Shown here piece by piece: positions 53,861 through 63,990 of a stretch of DNA of 64,000 bases. Where the stretch lies: assembly GCA_020466095.1 (NCBI GenBank), contig CM035808.1, positions 70,631,274-70,695,273 of the forward strand, given 5' to 3'. The notes under the pieces are model-generated. The model did no database searches and was not told the origin of the DNA. It saw nothing but the letters and a program-made list of their open reading frames with translations. The DNA comes from Chlorops oryzae (lineage: Eukaryota; Arthropoda; Insecta; Diptera; Chloropidae). The position numbers and the translations under genes were made by a program. The stretch's first letter is position 1; each line of letters begins with the position of its first letter.

Positions 53861-53930
53861 TTACAACACTTAGCACGATCAAGCATGAGTAAATATCCAA
53901 TTGGAAGCCTCGACTTCGACTCAGATATTG
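53861..53930 (+). pseudogene. pol: Element F reverse transcriptase, continuation
   Basis: After the LINE the frame gives HLARSSMSKYPIGS, matching the IAKENMTRYPLGA block of D that precedes YVDD. The likeness ends near 53930 and the element is cut there. Confidence 0.65.
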
Positions 53931-54296
53931 TTAATTGTTATTTTTGACCATCGTCATATTTCATTAATTATAATAAACAATAAGGCGGGCACGCCAATGG
54001 TGCAAATATATGCACAATTTAGCCGACCTACCTCACATCGCTGAGGTGGTCAGAGTGGCTAAGGTGTTGGTTAAAGATACCGGCTTTCCACACTTCTCGG
54101 AAATTTATAAAAAAATTTTTACAATTGCCAAATAATACATTTTTCACCATAAGTGAAAAATGAGGGACCAAAAGCCCAAATAATAATTAATGAAATATGA
54201 AGATGGTCAAATATAAAACTTCATTCATAAAAAAATCGAACCCTGTTAAAAATTTTAGAATAAAAAGAACGGAAGAAAAATCTTTATATAGTTATA
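53931..54296. other. Spacer with tRNA-like 5' half
   Basis: At 54042-54110 the plus strand reads GAGGTGGTCAGAGTGGCTAAGG and a possible arm further on, resembling the A-box half of a Ser- or Leu-type tRNA. No B box in the right place. Otherwise AT-rich and unassigned. Confidence 0.35.
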
Positions 54297-55489
54297 CTAG
54301 GGGGCTTCGCCCCCTGTTCGCTTTGCTCACCAACCCCGAACCCTCCCACGATCGCTTCGACATCACCCTCTCTCTCTCTCCCTCTTTCCCTCTCACCCTC
54401 TCTCCCTCTCTCCCTCTCTCCTCTCCCCTCTCTCCTCTCTCCCTCTCTCCCTCTCTCCCTCTCTCCCTCTCTCCCTCTCTCCCTCTCTCCCTCTCTCCCT
54501 CTCTCCCTCTCTCCCTCTCTCCCTCTCTCCCTCTCTCCCTCTCTCTCTTCCTCCCTCTCTCCCTCTCTCCCTTCTCCTCTCCCTCTCTCCCCTCTCTCCC
54601 TCTCTCCCTCTCTCCCTCTCCTCTCCCTCTCCTCCCTCTCTCCCTCCTCTCTCCCTCTCTCCCTCTCTCCCTCTCTCCTCTCTCCCTCTCTCCCTCTCTC
54701 CCTCTCTCCCTCTCTCCTCTCCTCTCTCCCCTCTCTCCCTCTCTCCTCTCTCTCCCTTCTCCTCTCTCTCCACACTCTCTCCCTCTCTCCCACTCCTCCC
54801 TCTCCTCTCTCACCTCTCACCCTCTTCCTCTCTACCTCTCTCCCTTTCTTTTAAAACTCTCAACTGCTTCTACTCTCTCTCTCTCCACACTCTCTCCACA
54901 CTCTCTCCACTCACCCCCTCTCCCTCTCACCATCTCACCCTCTATCCCTCTCACCATCTCTCACACTTTTCATTTTTGAAAAATGTCAGACGATCGCTTC
55001 GCCATCTCTCTCTCTCTCTTCCATCCAACCTTCCCACCCTCTTACCATCTCAACATCCCTCCTTCCCTCTCACCATATCTCTCCCCCTTTCACCCTCTCC
55101 ATCTCTCCTTCTTTCTCTCTCTCTCCTTCTCTCCTTCTCACATTCTCACCTTCTCTCCTTCTCTCCCTCTCTCCCTCTAACGCTCTCATCTTACTCTCAC
55201 GCTCTCTCCCCCTCTCCCTCTTACCCACTCTCCTTCTCACCGTCTCACCATCTCTCCTTCTCGCCCTCAAAAAAATCAGCAAAAAAAATTTCTCTCAGCC
55301 TCTCTCCCTCTCACCATATCACCCTCCCACCCACTCACCCTCTCTCCCTCGCTCCCTCTCTCCCTCTCTACCTCTCTCCCTCTCCCCCTCACCCACTTTC
55401 CATTTTTGAAAAAAGTCAGCCATATTGGATCCGCCACACAAAAAGAAAAGTACACGCGAAAAAAAAATTTTTTTTGTATAATAGGGAGA
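54297..55489 (-). mobile_element. Non-autonomous Helitron with long microsatellite
   Basis: On the minus strand the 3' end is the hairpin GGGGGCGAAGCCCCC followed at once by CTAG and T, and a possible 5' end is TCTCCCTATT preceded by A, so the element lies between A and T as Helitrons do. The 1193-bp body is mostly microsatellite and has no Rep/helicase. The 5' end is less sure than the 3' end. Confidence 0.6.
54366..55400. repeat. Pyrimidine-rich microsatellite, about 1 kb
   Basis: The plus strand is almost pure C and T, mainly CCCTCT/CTCTCC repeats, densest at 54400-54780, with a second block at 55005-55400. Between them lies GTCAGACGATCGCTTCGCC. Such polypurine-polypyrimidine mirror-like tracts can form triplex (H-DNA). 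Long Arg/Glu or Ser/Leu-Pro frames here are only the repeat translated. Confidence 0.93.
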
Positions 55490-55516
55490 TATTCGAATAA
55501 AAATTATATACATATA

Positions 55517-56022
55517 CTAGCTGGCACCAAGGCTCGCTCCGCGAGCCTTCGCGCCAGCTTCGTATGACCCGCGCTCGTTGCCTCTCTCGGTACAGCTTGA
55601 TATTTGGCAAAAGTAGTAAAAGTGATAAAGTAGTATGTTTTTAAATACTCTAGGTTTTTATGCATTTTTTGTGTGAAATTTAAATAATAAAATTTTGCGA
55701 ATTTCGCGAATTATGTCCATGGTCGTAAACCACATTTCTTGCCGCGCGTTGCTGCGTCTCATGGCTCAGTTACTCTTGACTGAACGTAACTTAACTTAAC
55801 TTTACTTAAGAATTTAAGATTGAAATTGAAGTAACTTCTTTAATACAACGTTTTAATTTAGTGCTCTACGTAAACAATATTTTTCGTTTGACTATCTTTA
55901 GCGTAAATATATAATACTTGTGGTTTGCCAACACGTGAACAGGCAACATACAATTGTCCATGTGAGAAAACTGGATATTCCAAGTTAATTCCACATATTT
56001 CCATTGATTGGCCTTGAGAGTT
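55517..56022 (-). pseudogene. Autonomous Helitron, C-terminal helicase remnant and 3' end
   Basis: From 56015 down the minus strand encodes NSQGQSMEICGINLEYPVFS, HGQLYVACSRVGKP and AKDSQTKNIVYVEH followed by a stop near 55862: the final motifs (V and VI) of the Pif1-type helicase of Helitrons. About 340 bases later the hairpin AAGGCTCGCGGAGCGAGCCTT is followed by GGTGCCAG and CTAG then T, a textbook Helitron 3' end at 55517. The rest of the protein is cut off at 56022 by LINE J2. Confidence 0.75.
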
Positions 56023-56344
56023 TTATTTTTTTTTTTTAAAAACGTTTTATTATTTATTGGATCACTCCTCTAATATAGGAGTCTAGCAATAAGATTTTAA
56101 ATCTTACACCTAATTGGACAATATTACAAATCACAAAGCATTTTCTTAATTGAAAAGTTTATGACTTAATAATAAGTTCATTGCGGGCCTCGGATACCGA
56201 AAACTGGGCTTTGCTGACGTGTGAAGAAACACGTTAAATATTGACGGTGCGGAAACGAAGATTTTAAGCAGCTAGGCTGTGCGTGGATTGCAAGGGTGCA
56301 TGGAGTGCACCCACCGAGTAGACGATCAGCTAGGAAAGCTGAGT

Positions 56345-57397
56345 TTATGAATGTGCATGGATTGCACGTGCTGTTGTAGAACAATTTATAATTGCTGGCC
56401 GGTCATTTCTTTTCAATCTCGAAGAGTACGATGTGTTCAATAATCCACGGGCAAGTGGATTTACATGTCTGCGCAATTTATTGAAGTATTTCTCTTTGAT
56501 ATTAGTGAACTCTGTTTTAACCAGTTCTACGTTGAGCTCTTTATGGATCCGTTCATTCAAAACAAACCAAGGAGCTCCTGTTATAGTCCTTAGGATCTTG
56601 GACTGTGCTCTTCGCAGGATTTCTATATTCGAAGAGCTGGCATTTCGATACAATTGTAAACCATACGTCCATATTGGTTTTATAACTTGGTTGTATAGAA
56701 GGATTTTATATTCAAGCTTTAGAGGAGAGCGGCTATTTATTAACCAGTGCAGGCTGTTGGCTTTAAGCTTCATTTGTGTTCTCTTGGCTTCAATATGCTT
56801 ACGCCATGTCAGTCGGTTGTCCAAATGAATACCGAGATATGTGACTTCCTCACATTGTGGGATGCGTACATTATTAAGGAAAATGTCTGGAGAAGCTTTT
56901 CTATTGAGCGTGAAATTAATGTGTTGACATTTAGGCTCATTAATTTTGATACGCCATTTAGATAACCAGCTTTGGATTTCGCTCAAGTGATCTTGGAGCT
57001 GAGAAGTTGCGATACTTATGTTCTTGTGCCGACTAAGTACCGCTGTGTCATCAGCAAATGTTGAAATCAATATTCTATCGTTATTTGGAATATCTGCTGT
57101 GTATACAAGGTAAAGAAAAGGCCCAACAACACTCCCTTGGGGGACTTCGCGTTTATTTGAAGGTTTTTGTAATAAATGAGTTATGTCTTACTTGATACGT
57201 TCTATGTTTTAAGTATGACTGAAAGATCGCGTGAAAATTAAAGGGAAGTATTCTTTTGATTTTGTATAACAGTCCGTCATGCCAAACTTTATCGAAGGCT
57301 TGTTGCACATCAAGGAATACTGCAGAGCAGTACTCCCGATTTTCATAGGCAAGTCTTATTTCATTTGTAATCCGATTTACCTGTTCAATAGTACCGT
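56345..57397 (-). pseudogene. LINE J2 reverse transcriptase, C-terminal part
   Basis: Reads (from 57397) NRITNEIRLAYENREYCSAV, LDVQQAFDKVWHDGLLYKI, then a one-base frame change near 57165, REVPQGSVVGPFLYLVYTAD, FADDTAVLS (catalytic YADD-like FADD at about 57045-57056), and the C-terminal region to 56345 (TYLGIHLDNRLTWRKHI, KIRTI-like, GAPWFVLNE). Jockey-clade pattern. The C-terminal ATGs are internal. Confidence 0.83.
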
Positions 57398-57657
57398 TGT
57401 TGAGAATTTAATCATACTACCTTTCTTTTTTCTATTCGTTTGTTTAAAAATCAATGTTCTAAAAGAATTTTGAATTAAATGAGAAGAAAAGTTGGGAAAT
57501 ATTTGGACTTGAAAAAAAAAAAGAAAAAAAAACTATTTTAATTTGAAGCCTTTTTTTTATAAATAAAAAATAAACGCTCTCAAAAAAATAGCTCTTTGTT
57601 TTCCTAAACTCTGGCTCGAAGGATTCGAACCAGAAGGTTTAAAGATAATTTCCAACA
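57398..57657 (+). repeat. 5' LTR of element H
   Basis: 260 bp, A-rich. Near its end the bottom strand carries GGTTCGAATCC, identical to a Pol III B-box consensus, an oddity for an LTR. Confidence 0.93.
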
Positions 57658-57727
57658 TCCTTCAAATTAAAATAAAAAGAAAGAAATCCTATGTAAGAAC
57701 GGTCCTTAATCTTCAAAAAAAAAAAAA

Positions 57728-60700
57728 ATGATGCGAACGCCGCCAATGAAGAAAAAATCGAAAAAAGGACGTGTTGGTGCGAATCCCAAAACAAGCTGTG
57801 GTATGTGCGAGGCAAAGGATACCTCAGAAATGGTCCAATGCGATAAGTGCAACGTCTGGTTCCATTTTTCCTGTGCTGGAGTAACTCAGTCCATCGAAAG
57901 TCAAGAGTGGCTATGCAGCAAATGTAAACTCACCAAGGATAACAGTGAAAAAGCTCTGTCCGTTGGCTCTCGTATCTCAAGACGCAGCATCAATTTGGAG
58001 CTTCAACAACTCGAGGAGGAAAAGGCTCTAGAAGCTCGGTTCCTCCAAAGAAAATTTGAAATCCTGGCAATGTCAGAGGATGGAGTGGCAAGTGGTCGAA
58101 GCACAAGTAACCAAACGAAGAAGTGGGTTGACGCTGTCGCACCTTGCGTTCCGCGTGAAAGTAGAGCTTCTGCGAATCAGTCTACAACGCATGCAGAACA
58201 CAATGAAGGTACTGTAGCTGGGAGAACTTCAGAGGAGGAGTCTGGCTTAACGCGCGGCCAACTTTCTGCGCGCCATTCCTTTTCAAAGGACCTGCCAATT
58301 TTCAGTGGCAAACCTGAGGACTGGCCAATATTTTTTAGCGCGTTCGAGGAAAGTACTCGTCTTTGCGGATTTTCTAAATCTGAAAATTTGTTGAGATTAC
58401 AGAAATGCCTCAAGGGTAAGGCGTTTGAAGTGGTGAGTAGCCATCTTCTGCTCCCAAACAATGTACCGGAAATCATCAGTATACTAAAAATGATGTTTGG
58501 CCGCCCCGAGATACTAATTAACGCCTTATTACAAAAAATTCGCTGCGAGCCCCCGCCAAAGGCCGACAGATTGGACAGTCTCGTGAGCTATTCAATTTCA
58601 GTCCGCAACCTTTGTTCGTCTCTAGAAGCTTCTGGTTTAAACAATCATAAGCATAATCCACAACTGCTTCAAGAACTCGTAGACAAGCTACCCCCACAAA
58701 CAAAACTAAACTGGGCTATGTACTGCGTAGGCAGTAATCCGGATATCTCTAGTTTTTCTATGTGGTTATTTGATATCGCTGAGGCAATAGTGAAGATTAC
58801 TCCAAATATGGGTTCCATCAAAATAACCGGGAACGTAAATGCCCACGAAAAGGAAGACACTTCACATATTAAACGGTACTGTCCGGTCTGCAACAATAAC
58901 CATAAAATTGAAAACTGTGAAAAATTTTCAAAAATGAAGTTATCGGAACGTTGGGATCATGTACGTCAGTGCAAATTGTGTCGGTTGTGCCTCAAACAAC
59001 ATGGAAACTTCCGTTGCTCTGATGCAAAATGCCCCATTGAAGGATGTGATGCCAGGCATCACAAGCTACTGCATAAATTTCAAATGAAGACCAATGTTTC
59101 AGCGCATACAAGCTCATCCAGGAATTGCTCCTATTTCAAGATACTGCCGGTCAAACTATATAACAAAGGGATTCAAGTAGAAACATACGCCTTTCTCGAC
59201 CACGGTTCCAGCGTCACACTCATCCAAGAGGACATATCCAATCAACTTGGCTTGAAAGGAGAAGGTAGTGACCTATGCTTGAAATGGACTTCCGAAACGT
59301 CACGCATTGAGAAGAATTCGATGAAAGTCAATTGTTCAATTTCTGGCTGCACTCCGAACTCTAAGAAGTACGAACTTCTTAACGTATATACCATAAAGAA
59401 TCTCTCTTTGCCGGAACAATCCATCTTAAAAGACGACGTCATTCACCACAAGCATATTCGAAATATTCCATTATCGTACTTCAATAACGTCCGTCCTAAA
59501 ATCCTAATTGGTCTCAATAATGGGTTTGTTTGTAATAGTCTGAAAGTTATGGAGGGAGCACCCGATGAACCTATGGCCTCTAAAACTCGTCTTGGTTGGG
59601 TTATTCACGGTGGTGGCAACCTACACTTAACGCGCCGTATCAATCACCACTTTGAGCATTGTAGCTGCGAATTTGAAATGCAAAAACTCCACGATATGGT
59701 CACAGACTATCTTTCATTAGAAAATGCTGGACGACTGCACGAGCTGGAGAGCGAAGAAGAAAAGCGCGCTAGGAATATACTGCAAGAAACAACAAAGCGA
59801 ATCGGCTGCAGATTTGAGACAGGATTACTGTGGAAAGAAAACATCCCACAGGTGCCAAATAGCTATCAAATGGCGGCAAAGCGCCTTATGTGTCTGGAGA
59901 AAAAAACGAAAGCCGAAAATATTCCCATAATTAACGAGCAGATCAATGCCTTAGTTCAAAAGGGATATGCGCGAAAGTTGTCCGCTGAAGAAGCCGAAAA
60001 GGAAAATGGTATCACATGGTATCTGCCGATATTTACCGTCATCAATCCAAATAAACCGGGGAAAATTCGTTTGGTTTGGGATGCCGCCGCAAAGGTAAAA
60101 GGTACCTCGCTAAACTCTTTACTTCTCAAAGGCCCAGACTTAGTGACTCCACTACTTTCTGTTCTCTACGGATTCCGAATGAAACAATACGCTATTTGTG
60201 GAGATATTAAAGAGATGTTTCACCAGGTAAGGATTCGTACAGAGGATCGAAACGCTCAGCGATTTCTGTGGAGGAATGGCGAAAGCAATAGAGATCCAGA
60301 TATATACATCATGCAAGTAATGACATTTGGTGCTGTGTGTTCGCCAAGCGCTGCGCAATTCGTGAAAAATTTAAACGCGACAGAATTCGAAGAGCAATTC
60401 CCGCGAGCCGTTAACTCAATAAAGAACCATCACTATGTCGACGATTTGCTAGACTGCGCGGACTCAGAGGATGAATTAATCAAGTTGGCTAGGCAAGTTG
60501 CATACATACATGGCAAGGGTGGGTTCTTAATAAGGAACTGGAAGTCGAATTCAAATTTTGTAATAGAGATGCTTGGGGAGTTGGAGGAGCCTTCAAGCGT
60601 TTCTATCGGTACAAAAATGGAAGATTCGTCAGTCGAGAAAGTTCTTGGTATGTGGTGGTCCACAAAAGACGACACATTTACCTACTCTTTAAGATTAAAT

Positions 60701-63010
60701 AGAGTAAATAAAGATGTGCTCTCTGGACTGAAACGCCCGAACAAGACCGATATTCTTAGAACCTTAATGTCGATATTCGACCCAATGGGGTTTTTGTCCC
60801 ATTATGTCGTCTACCTTAAAATCTTGTTGCAGGAGGTGTGGAGAACTACAGAAGGATGGACTGACGAAGTGAACGATGAGATTTTCAAAAAATGGAAAAT
60901 CTGGGTAGAATTGCTACCAAATATTGAAAAAGTTAGAGTTCCTCGTTGGTACAACACCAAGCCAGGCTCTCAGACTCAACTTCATATATTCGTAGATGCC
61001 AGCGAATGCGCGTATGCTGCCGTTGCCTACTGCCGCGTATCCTCATCCCAGGACGTCAAGCTATCCTTGATAGCAGCCAAAGTAAAGGTCGCTCCGAAGC
61101 AGCCGATATCAATTCCACGAATGGAACTGATGGCAGCAGTACTTGGTGTTCGCTTGGCTAATTCGATTGCCACGTGCGACTTTAATTTTGAAAAACGCTG
61201 TTTCTGGTCGGACTCAAGAACCGTGTTGGCATGGCTGAGTGCTGATCCGAGAAACTACAAGCAATTCGTTATGCATCGCGTTGGAGAGGTTCTTGAGAGT
61301 AGCAATTTTTTGGAGTGGCGATATGTACCGATAAAAGAGAACGTAGCAGATGACGCCACCAAATGGAAAGCAACATTCAGATTCGACATGTCAAGCAGAT
61401 GGTTCGAGGGCCCAACTTTCTTAAAAAATGACGAGTCGATGTGGCCCAGAACTTCTCAACTTCTAAAGGCTACTGAAGAATTAAGGCCACACCTTGTAAC
61501 GCTGCATTGTAAAGGTAAGAATGACAGTGTCATTAATTTTCAAAGATTCTCCTCATGGACGCGACTGCTGAACACCCTTGTAAAAGTGTTTACGTTCATA
61601 TATAATCTAAGACAAAAGAAGTCAGAAATCCCTTTCAAAACTGAAACTTATACGACGGCAGAAAATTTCTTGCTAAAGCAAATACAAGCTGAATCTTTTG
61701 AGGACGAGATCGTTGAACTCCGGAGCCGCAATGGGAAACTGTCGAAGTCAAGCATTTTGTTTAAATGTTCCCCATATTTAGATGAGGATGGTATAATTCG
61801 AATGCAAGGCAGAATCGATGCAACCTCTATAGTTTCTGAACATGCAAAACGACCAATAATACTGCCAAGAGACCATTATGGCACGTCTCTTCTAATTCAC
61901 GATTATCATACCAAATTTCATCATATTCATCATAGCACATGCCTAACCGAATTGCGTCAAAAATTTTACATTCCTAAATTGCGAGCCCTGTTAAAAAAAG
62001 TGCGCGGCAATTGTCAATACTGCAAAAATTTAAGCGCAACGCCACACGTTCCTGAAATGGCGCCACTTCCCAAAGCTCGGCTTTCGTCATTCACTAGACC
62101 ATTTTCCTACGTCGGAATCGATTATTTTGGCCCACTGTATATCAAGGTTTCAAGGCATCAGGAAAAACGGTGGGGAGTGCTATTTACCTGTCTTACGATT
62201 CGCGCAACACATATCGAAATAGCGCGAAATATGACTACTGACAGCTGTATTATGGCTATTCAAAACTTTTTTGCTCGCCGAGGAACCCCAATGGGAATTT
62301 ATTGCGATAACGGCACAAACTTCAAGGGAGCTGAGACGGAGCTTGCAAACTCACTGAAAGCAGTAAACCTAACAAATCTCTCTGAGAAGTTTACGTCATC
62401 AACCACCAGGTGGCATTTCAATCCACCAGCCTCACCGCATATGGGTGGAAGCTGGGAACGCTTAGTTCAAACAGTAAAGAAGGTTCTTTACCAAATAACC
62501 CCAAGCTTCATTTTTACTGAAGACACTCTTTACAATGGTCTACTGGAATGCGAACGAGTAATTAACTCAAGACCTCTCACCTTCGTTGATCTAGATTCGA
62601 CAAATGATGAAGCGCTTACCCCAAATCACTTTCTACTTGGTTCTTCCAACGGAGATAAACCTCTTGGTGAGTTTACTCGAGATGAGTACATCCTGCGGAA
62701 AAATTGGAGAAAGGCGCAATATTTTGCAGATCAATTCTGGAAACGTTGGGTAAATGAATATCTCCCTACACTTACCAAACGCACAAAGTGGTTCAGCAAA
62801 AGCACTCCTCTCGAAGTCGGCGATATAGTAATAGTGGTTGACCCAATGCTACCAAGGAACAATTGGCCAAGGGGTATCGTAAAAACTGTCAACAAATCCA
62901 AGGATGGTCAAGTGCGAAGCGCAGCCGTTGCAACTAGTGGAGGACTGTATACAAGACCGGTTGCAAAACTGGCCAAGTTGGATGTACGACCTCAAAATTC
63001 TCAAGATTGA
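57728..63010 (+). CDS. BEL/Pao Gag-Pol polyprotein with N-terminal PHD finger
   Basis: 1760 residues, uninterrupted. Residues 1-16 are basic. A C4HC3 PHD finger spans 24-66 (C24, C27, C38, C41, H46, C49, C63, C66, with WFHF before the Cys49), a fold that in other proteins reads histone tails. A coiled region follows (88-115). Capsid (DUF1759-like) is about 183-360 (FSGKPEDWPIFFSAFEES), zinc knuckles 385-450. The protease site reads DHG (491-493) in place of DSG/DTG. Reverse transcriptase has YVDD at 903-906; RNase H D1090 (FVDAS); integrase zinc region about 1398-1440, catalytic D1465 (GIDYFGP), D1527 (CDNGTNF), E1577 (GGSWERL); C-terminal domain to the end. One ATG at 57728, a second next to it. 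Expected product of an active element. Confidence 0.95.
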   Translation: MMRTPPMKKKSKKGRVGANPKTSCGMCEAKDTSEMVQCDKCNVWFHFSCAGVTQSIESQEWLCSKCKLTKDNSEKALSVGSRISRRSINLELQQLEEEKALEARFLQRKFEILAMSEDGVASGRSTSNQTKKWVDAVAPCVPRESRASANQSTTHAEHNEGTVAGRTSEEESGLTRGQLSARHSFSKDLPIFSGKPEDWPIFFSAFEESTRLCGFSKSENLLRLQKCLKGKAFEVVSSHLLLPNNVPEIISILKMMFGRPEILINALLQKIRCEPPPKADRLDSLVSYSISVRNLCSSLEASGLNNHKHNPQLLQELVDKLPPQTKLNWAMYCVGSNPDISSFSMWLFDIAEAIVKITPNMGSIKITGNVNAHEKEDTSHIKRYCPVCNNNHKIENCEKFSKMKLSERWDHVRQCKLCRLCLKQHGNFRCSDAKCPIEGCDARHHKLLHKFQMKTNVSAHTSSSRNCSYFKILPVKLYNKGIQVETYAFLDHGSSVTLIQEDISNQLGLKGEGSDLCLKWTSETSRIEKNSMKVNCSISGCTPNSKKYELLNVYTIKNLSLPEQSILKDDVIHHKHIRNIPLSYFNNVRPKILIGLNNGFVCNSLKVMEGAPDEPMASKTRLGWVIHGGGNLHLTRRINHHFEHCSCEFEMQKLHDMVTDYLSLENAGRLHELESEEEKRARNILQETTKRIGCRFETGLLWKENIPQVPNSYQMAAKRLMCLEKKTKAENIPIINEQINALVQKGYARKLSAEEAEKENGITWYLPIFTVINPNKPGKIRLVWDAAAKVKGTSLNSLLLKGPDLVTPLLSVLYGFRMKQYAICGDIKEMFHQVRIRTEDRNAQRFLWRNGESNRDPDIYIMQVMTFGAVCSPSAAQFVKNLNATEFEEQFPRAVNSIKNHHYVDDLLDCADSEDELIKLARQVAYIHGKGGFLIRNWKSNSNFVIEMLGELEEPSSVSIGTKMEDSSVEKVLGMWWSTKDDTFTYSLRLNRVNKDVLSGLKRPNKTDILRTLMSIFDPMGFLSHYVVYLKILLQEVWRTTEGWTDEVNDEIFKKWKIWVELLPNIEKVRVPRWYNTKPGSQTQLHIFVDASECAYAAVAYCRVSSSQDVKLSLIAAKVKVAPKQPISIPRMELMAAVLGVRLANSIATCDFNFEKRCFWSDSRTVLAWLSADPRNYKQFVMHRVGEVLESSNFLEWRYVPIKENVADDATKWKATFRFDMSSRWFEGPTFLKNDESMWPRTSQLLKATEELRPHLVTLHCKGKNDSVINFQRFSSWTRLLNTLVKVFTFIYNLRQKKSEIPFKTETYTTAENFLLKQIQAESFEDEIVELRSRNGKLSKSSILFKCSPYLDEDGIIRMQGRIDATSIVSEHAKRPIILPRDHYGTSLLIHDYHTKFHHIHHSTCLTELRQKFYIPKLRALLKKVRGNCQYCKNLSATPHVPEMAPLPKARLSSFTRPFSYVGIDYFGPLYIKVSRHQEKRWGVLFTCLTIRATHIEIARNMTTDSCIMAIQNFFARRGTPMGIYCDNGTNFKGAETELANSLKAVNLTNLSEKFTSSTTRWHFNPPASPHMGGSWERLVQTVKKVLYQITPSFIFTEDTLYNGLLECERVINSRPLTFVDLDSTNDEALTPNHFLLGSSNGDKPLGEFTRDEYILRKNWRKAQYFADQFWKRWVNEYLPTLTKRTKWFSKSTPLEVGDIVIVVDPMLPRNNWPRGIVKTVNKSKDGQVRSAAVATSGGLYTRPVAKLAKLDVRPQNSQD

Positions 63011-63044
63011 TTCGGTTAAAACGAGCTTTTAACGAGAGGGAGAA

Positions 63045-63302
63045 TGTTGAGAATTTAATCATACTACCTTTCTTTTTTCTATTCGTTTGTTTAAAAATCA
63101 ATGTTCTAAAAGAATTTTGAATTGAATGAGAAGAAAAGTTGGGAAATATTTGGACTTGAAAAAAAAAGAAAAAAAAACTATTTTAATTTGAAGCCTTTTT
63201 TTTATAAATAAAAAATAAACGCTCTCAAAAAAATAGCTCTTTGTTTTCCTAAACTCTGGCTCGAAGGATTCGAACCAGAAGGTTTAAAGATAATTTCCAA
63301 CA
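63045..63302 (+). repeat. 3' LTR of element H
   Basis: 258 bp, practically identical to the 5' copy, bounded outside by ACCGT. Confidence 0.95.
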
Positions 63303-63307
63303 ACCGT

Positions 63308-63990
63308 GTTGTTTTCTAAGCCCGAATTGATGTGGAGGGATAATGTTCTGCTCTTGCAGATAAGGTGTTAATTTAGCTATGAGTAACTTTTCGAATAACT
63401 TTGAGAGACAAGGCAGGAGGCTAATTGGTCTATAAGAGGATGTTTGGGTAGGATCTTTTCCTGGCTTTGGCACCATTTTAATAACCGACCGTTTCCAATT
63501 TTTTGGGAAGTAGCTGAATTCAATAATTGCATTAAATAAGACTGTTAAAAACTGTACTGCTACGAATGGTATATTTTTAACATTTTTGGAGTGACAAGAT
63601 CATGTCCCGGGGCTTTTTTGCAGACAAGTTCATTTTTTATGATACTGGCAATTTCTTTTGAACTGATTTGTATGGAAATTCTACGAGTGTTTTCGGACAA
63701 AGTTGGGAGAATATGCTCAGCATTGCTCGGATTCGGTTGGAATACTTTATTGAGGTGTAAAGCAAAAACCATAGCTTTCTCTTCATCTGCGCGCGCCCAT
63801 CCACTGTTGAGACACCGAACGGGTGTTTCACTCTGTACTGGGGTCTCCATAGAGCGGTTGGCCAACCACAAGGAACTACGATTTGAGCCTCTGGGCGTAA
63901 GGTTCTCGACAAAATTGCGGGTTTTAGATTCTTTCTCCCTATTTAAACTTGCTCTTAGCTTTTTTTTTCTACTTCTTTTAGCTTGTTTTT
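63308..63990 (-). pseudogene. LINE J2 reverse transcriptase, N-terminal part
   Basis: The minus strand encodes, with two frame changes, ALHLNKVFQPNPSN, KNELVCKKAPGHDLVTPKML (fingers), a break near 63560, then MVPKPGKDPTQTSSYRPISL, LPCLSKLFEKLLI and PPHQFGLRKQHG, ending at element H. The endonuclease would follow beyond the window. Confidence 0.78.

Larger units (their letters stand above)
38681..53930 (+). mobile_element. Decayed BEL/Pao element F, opened by three insertions
   Basis: Plus-strand element whose gag, protease and reverse transcriptase pieces run in order but are separated: gag N-terminus 38681-39035 and 39670-39841, gag 50133-50470, zinc region 50660-50860, protease 50950-51428, RT 51429-52164 and 53861-53930. 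The gaps are a hobo-like hAT element, LTR element B and a LINE. At each break the BEL frame rejoins once one target duplication is removed. Many stops and frameshifts. It ends within the RT, near 53930; no LTRs found. Confidence 0.75.
57398..63302 (+). mobile_element. Intact BEL/Pao retrotransposon H
   Basis: 5905 bp with LTRs 57398-57657 and 63045-63302 and a perfect 5-bp duplication ACCGT (57393-57397 and 63303-63307). The LTRs start TGTTGAGAAT, end TTTCCAACA, and differ by about one substitution and two bases of A-run length, so the insertion is very young. A single 1760-residue frame fills the inside, with a purine tract ACGAGAGGGAGAA before the 3' LTR. It has no envelope gene. All parts needed for movement are present. 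Confidence 0.96.

Noticed and set aside
54284..55513. Long Arg/Glu-rich and Ser/Leu/Pro-rich frames on both strands
   Set aside because: They are translations of the CCCTCT microsatellite in several frames at once and show no other coding sign.
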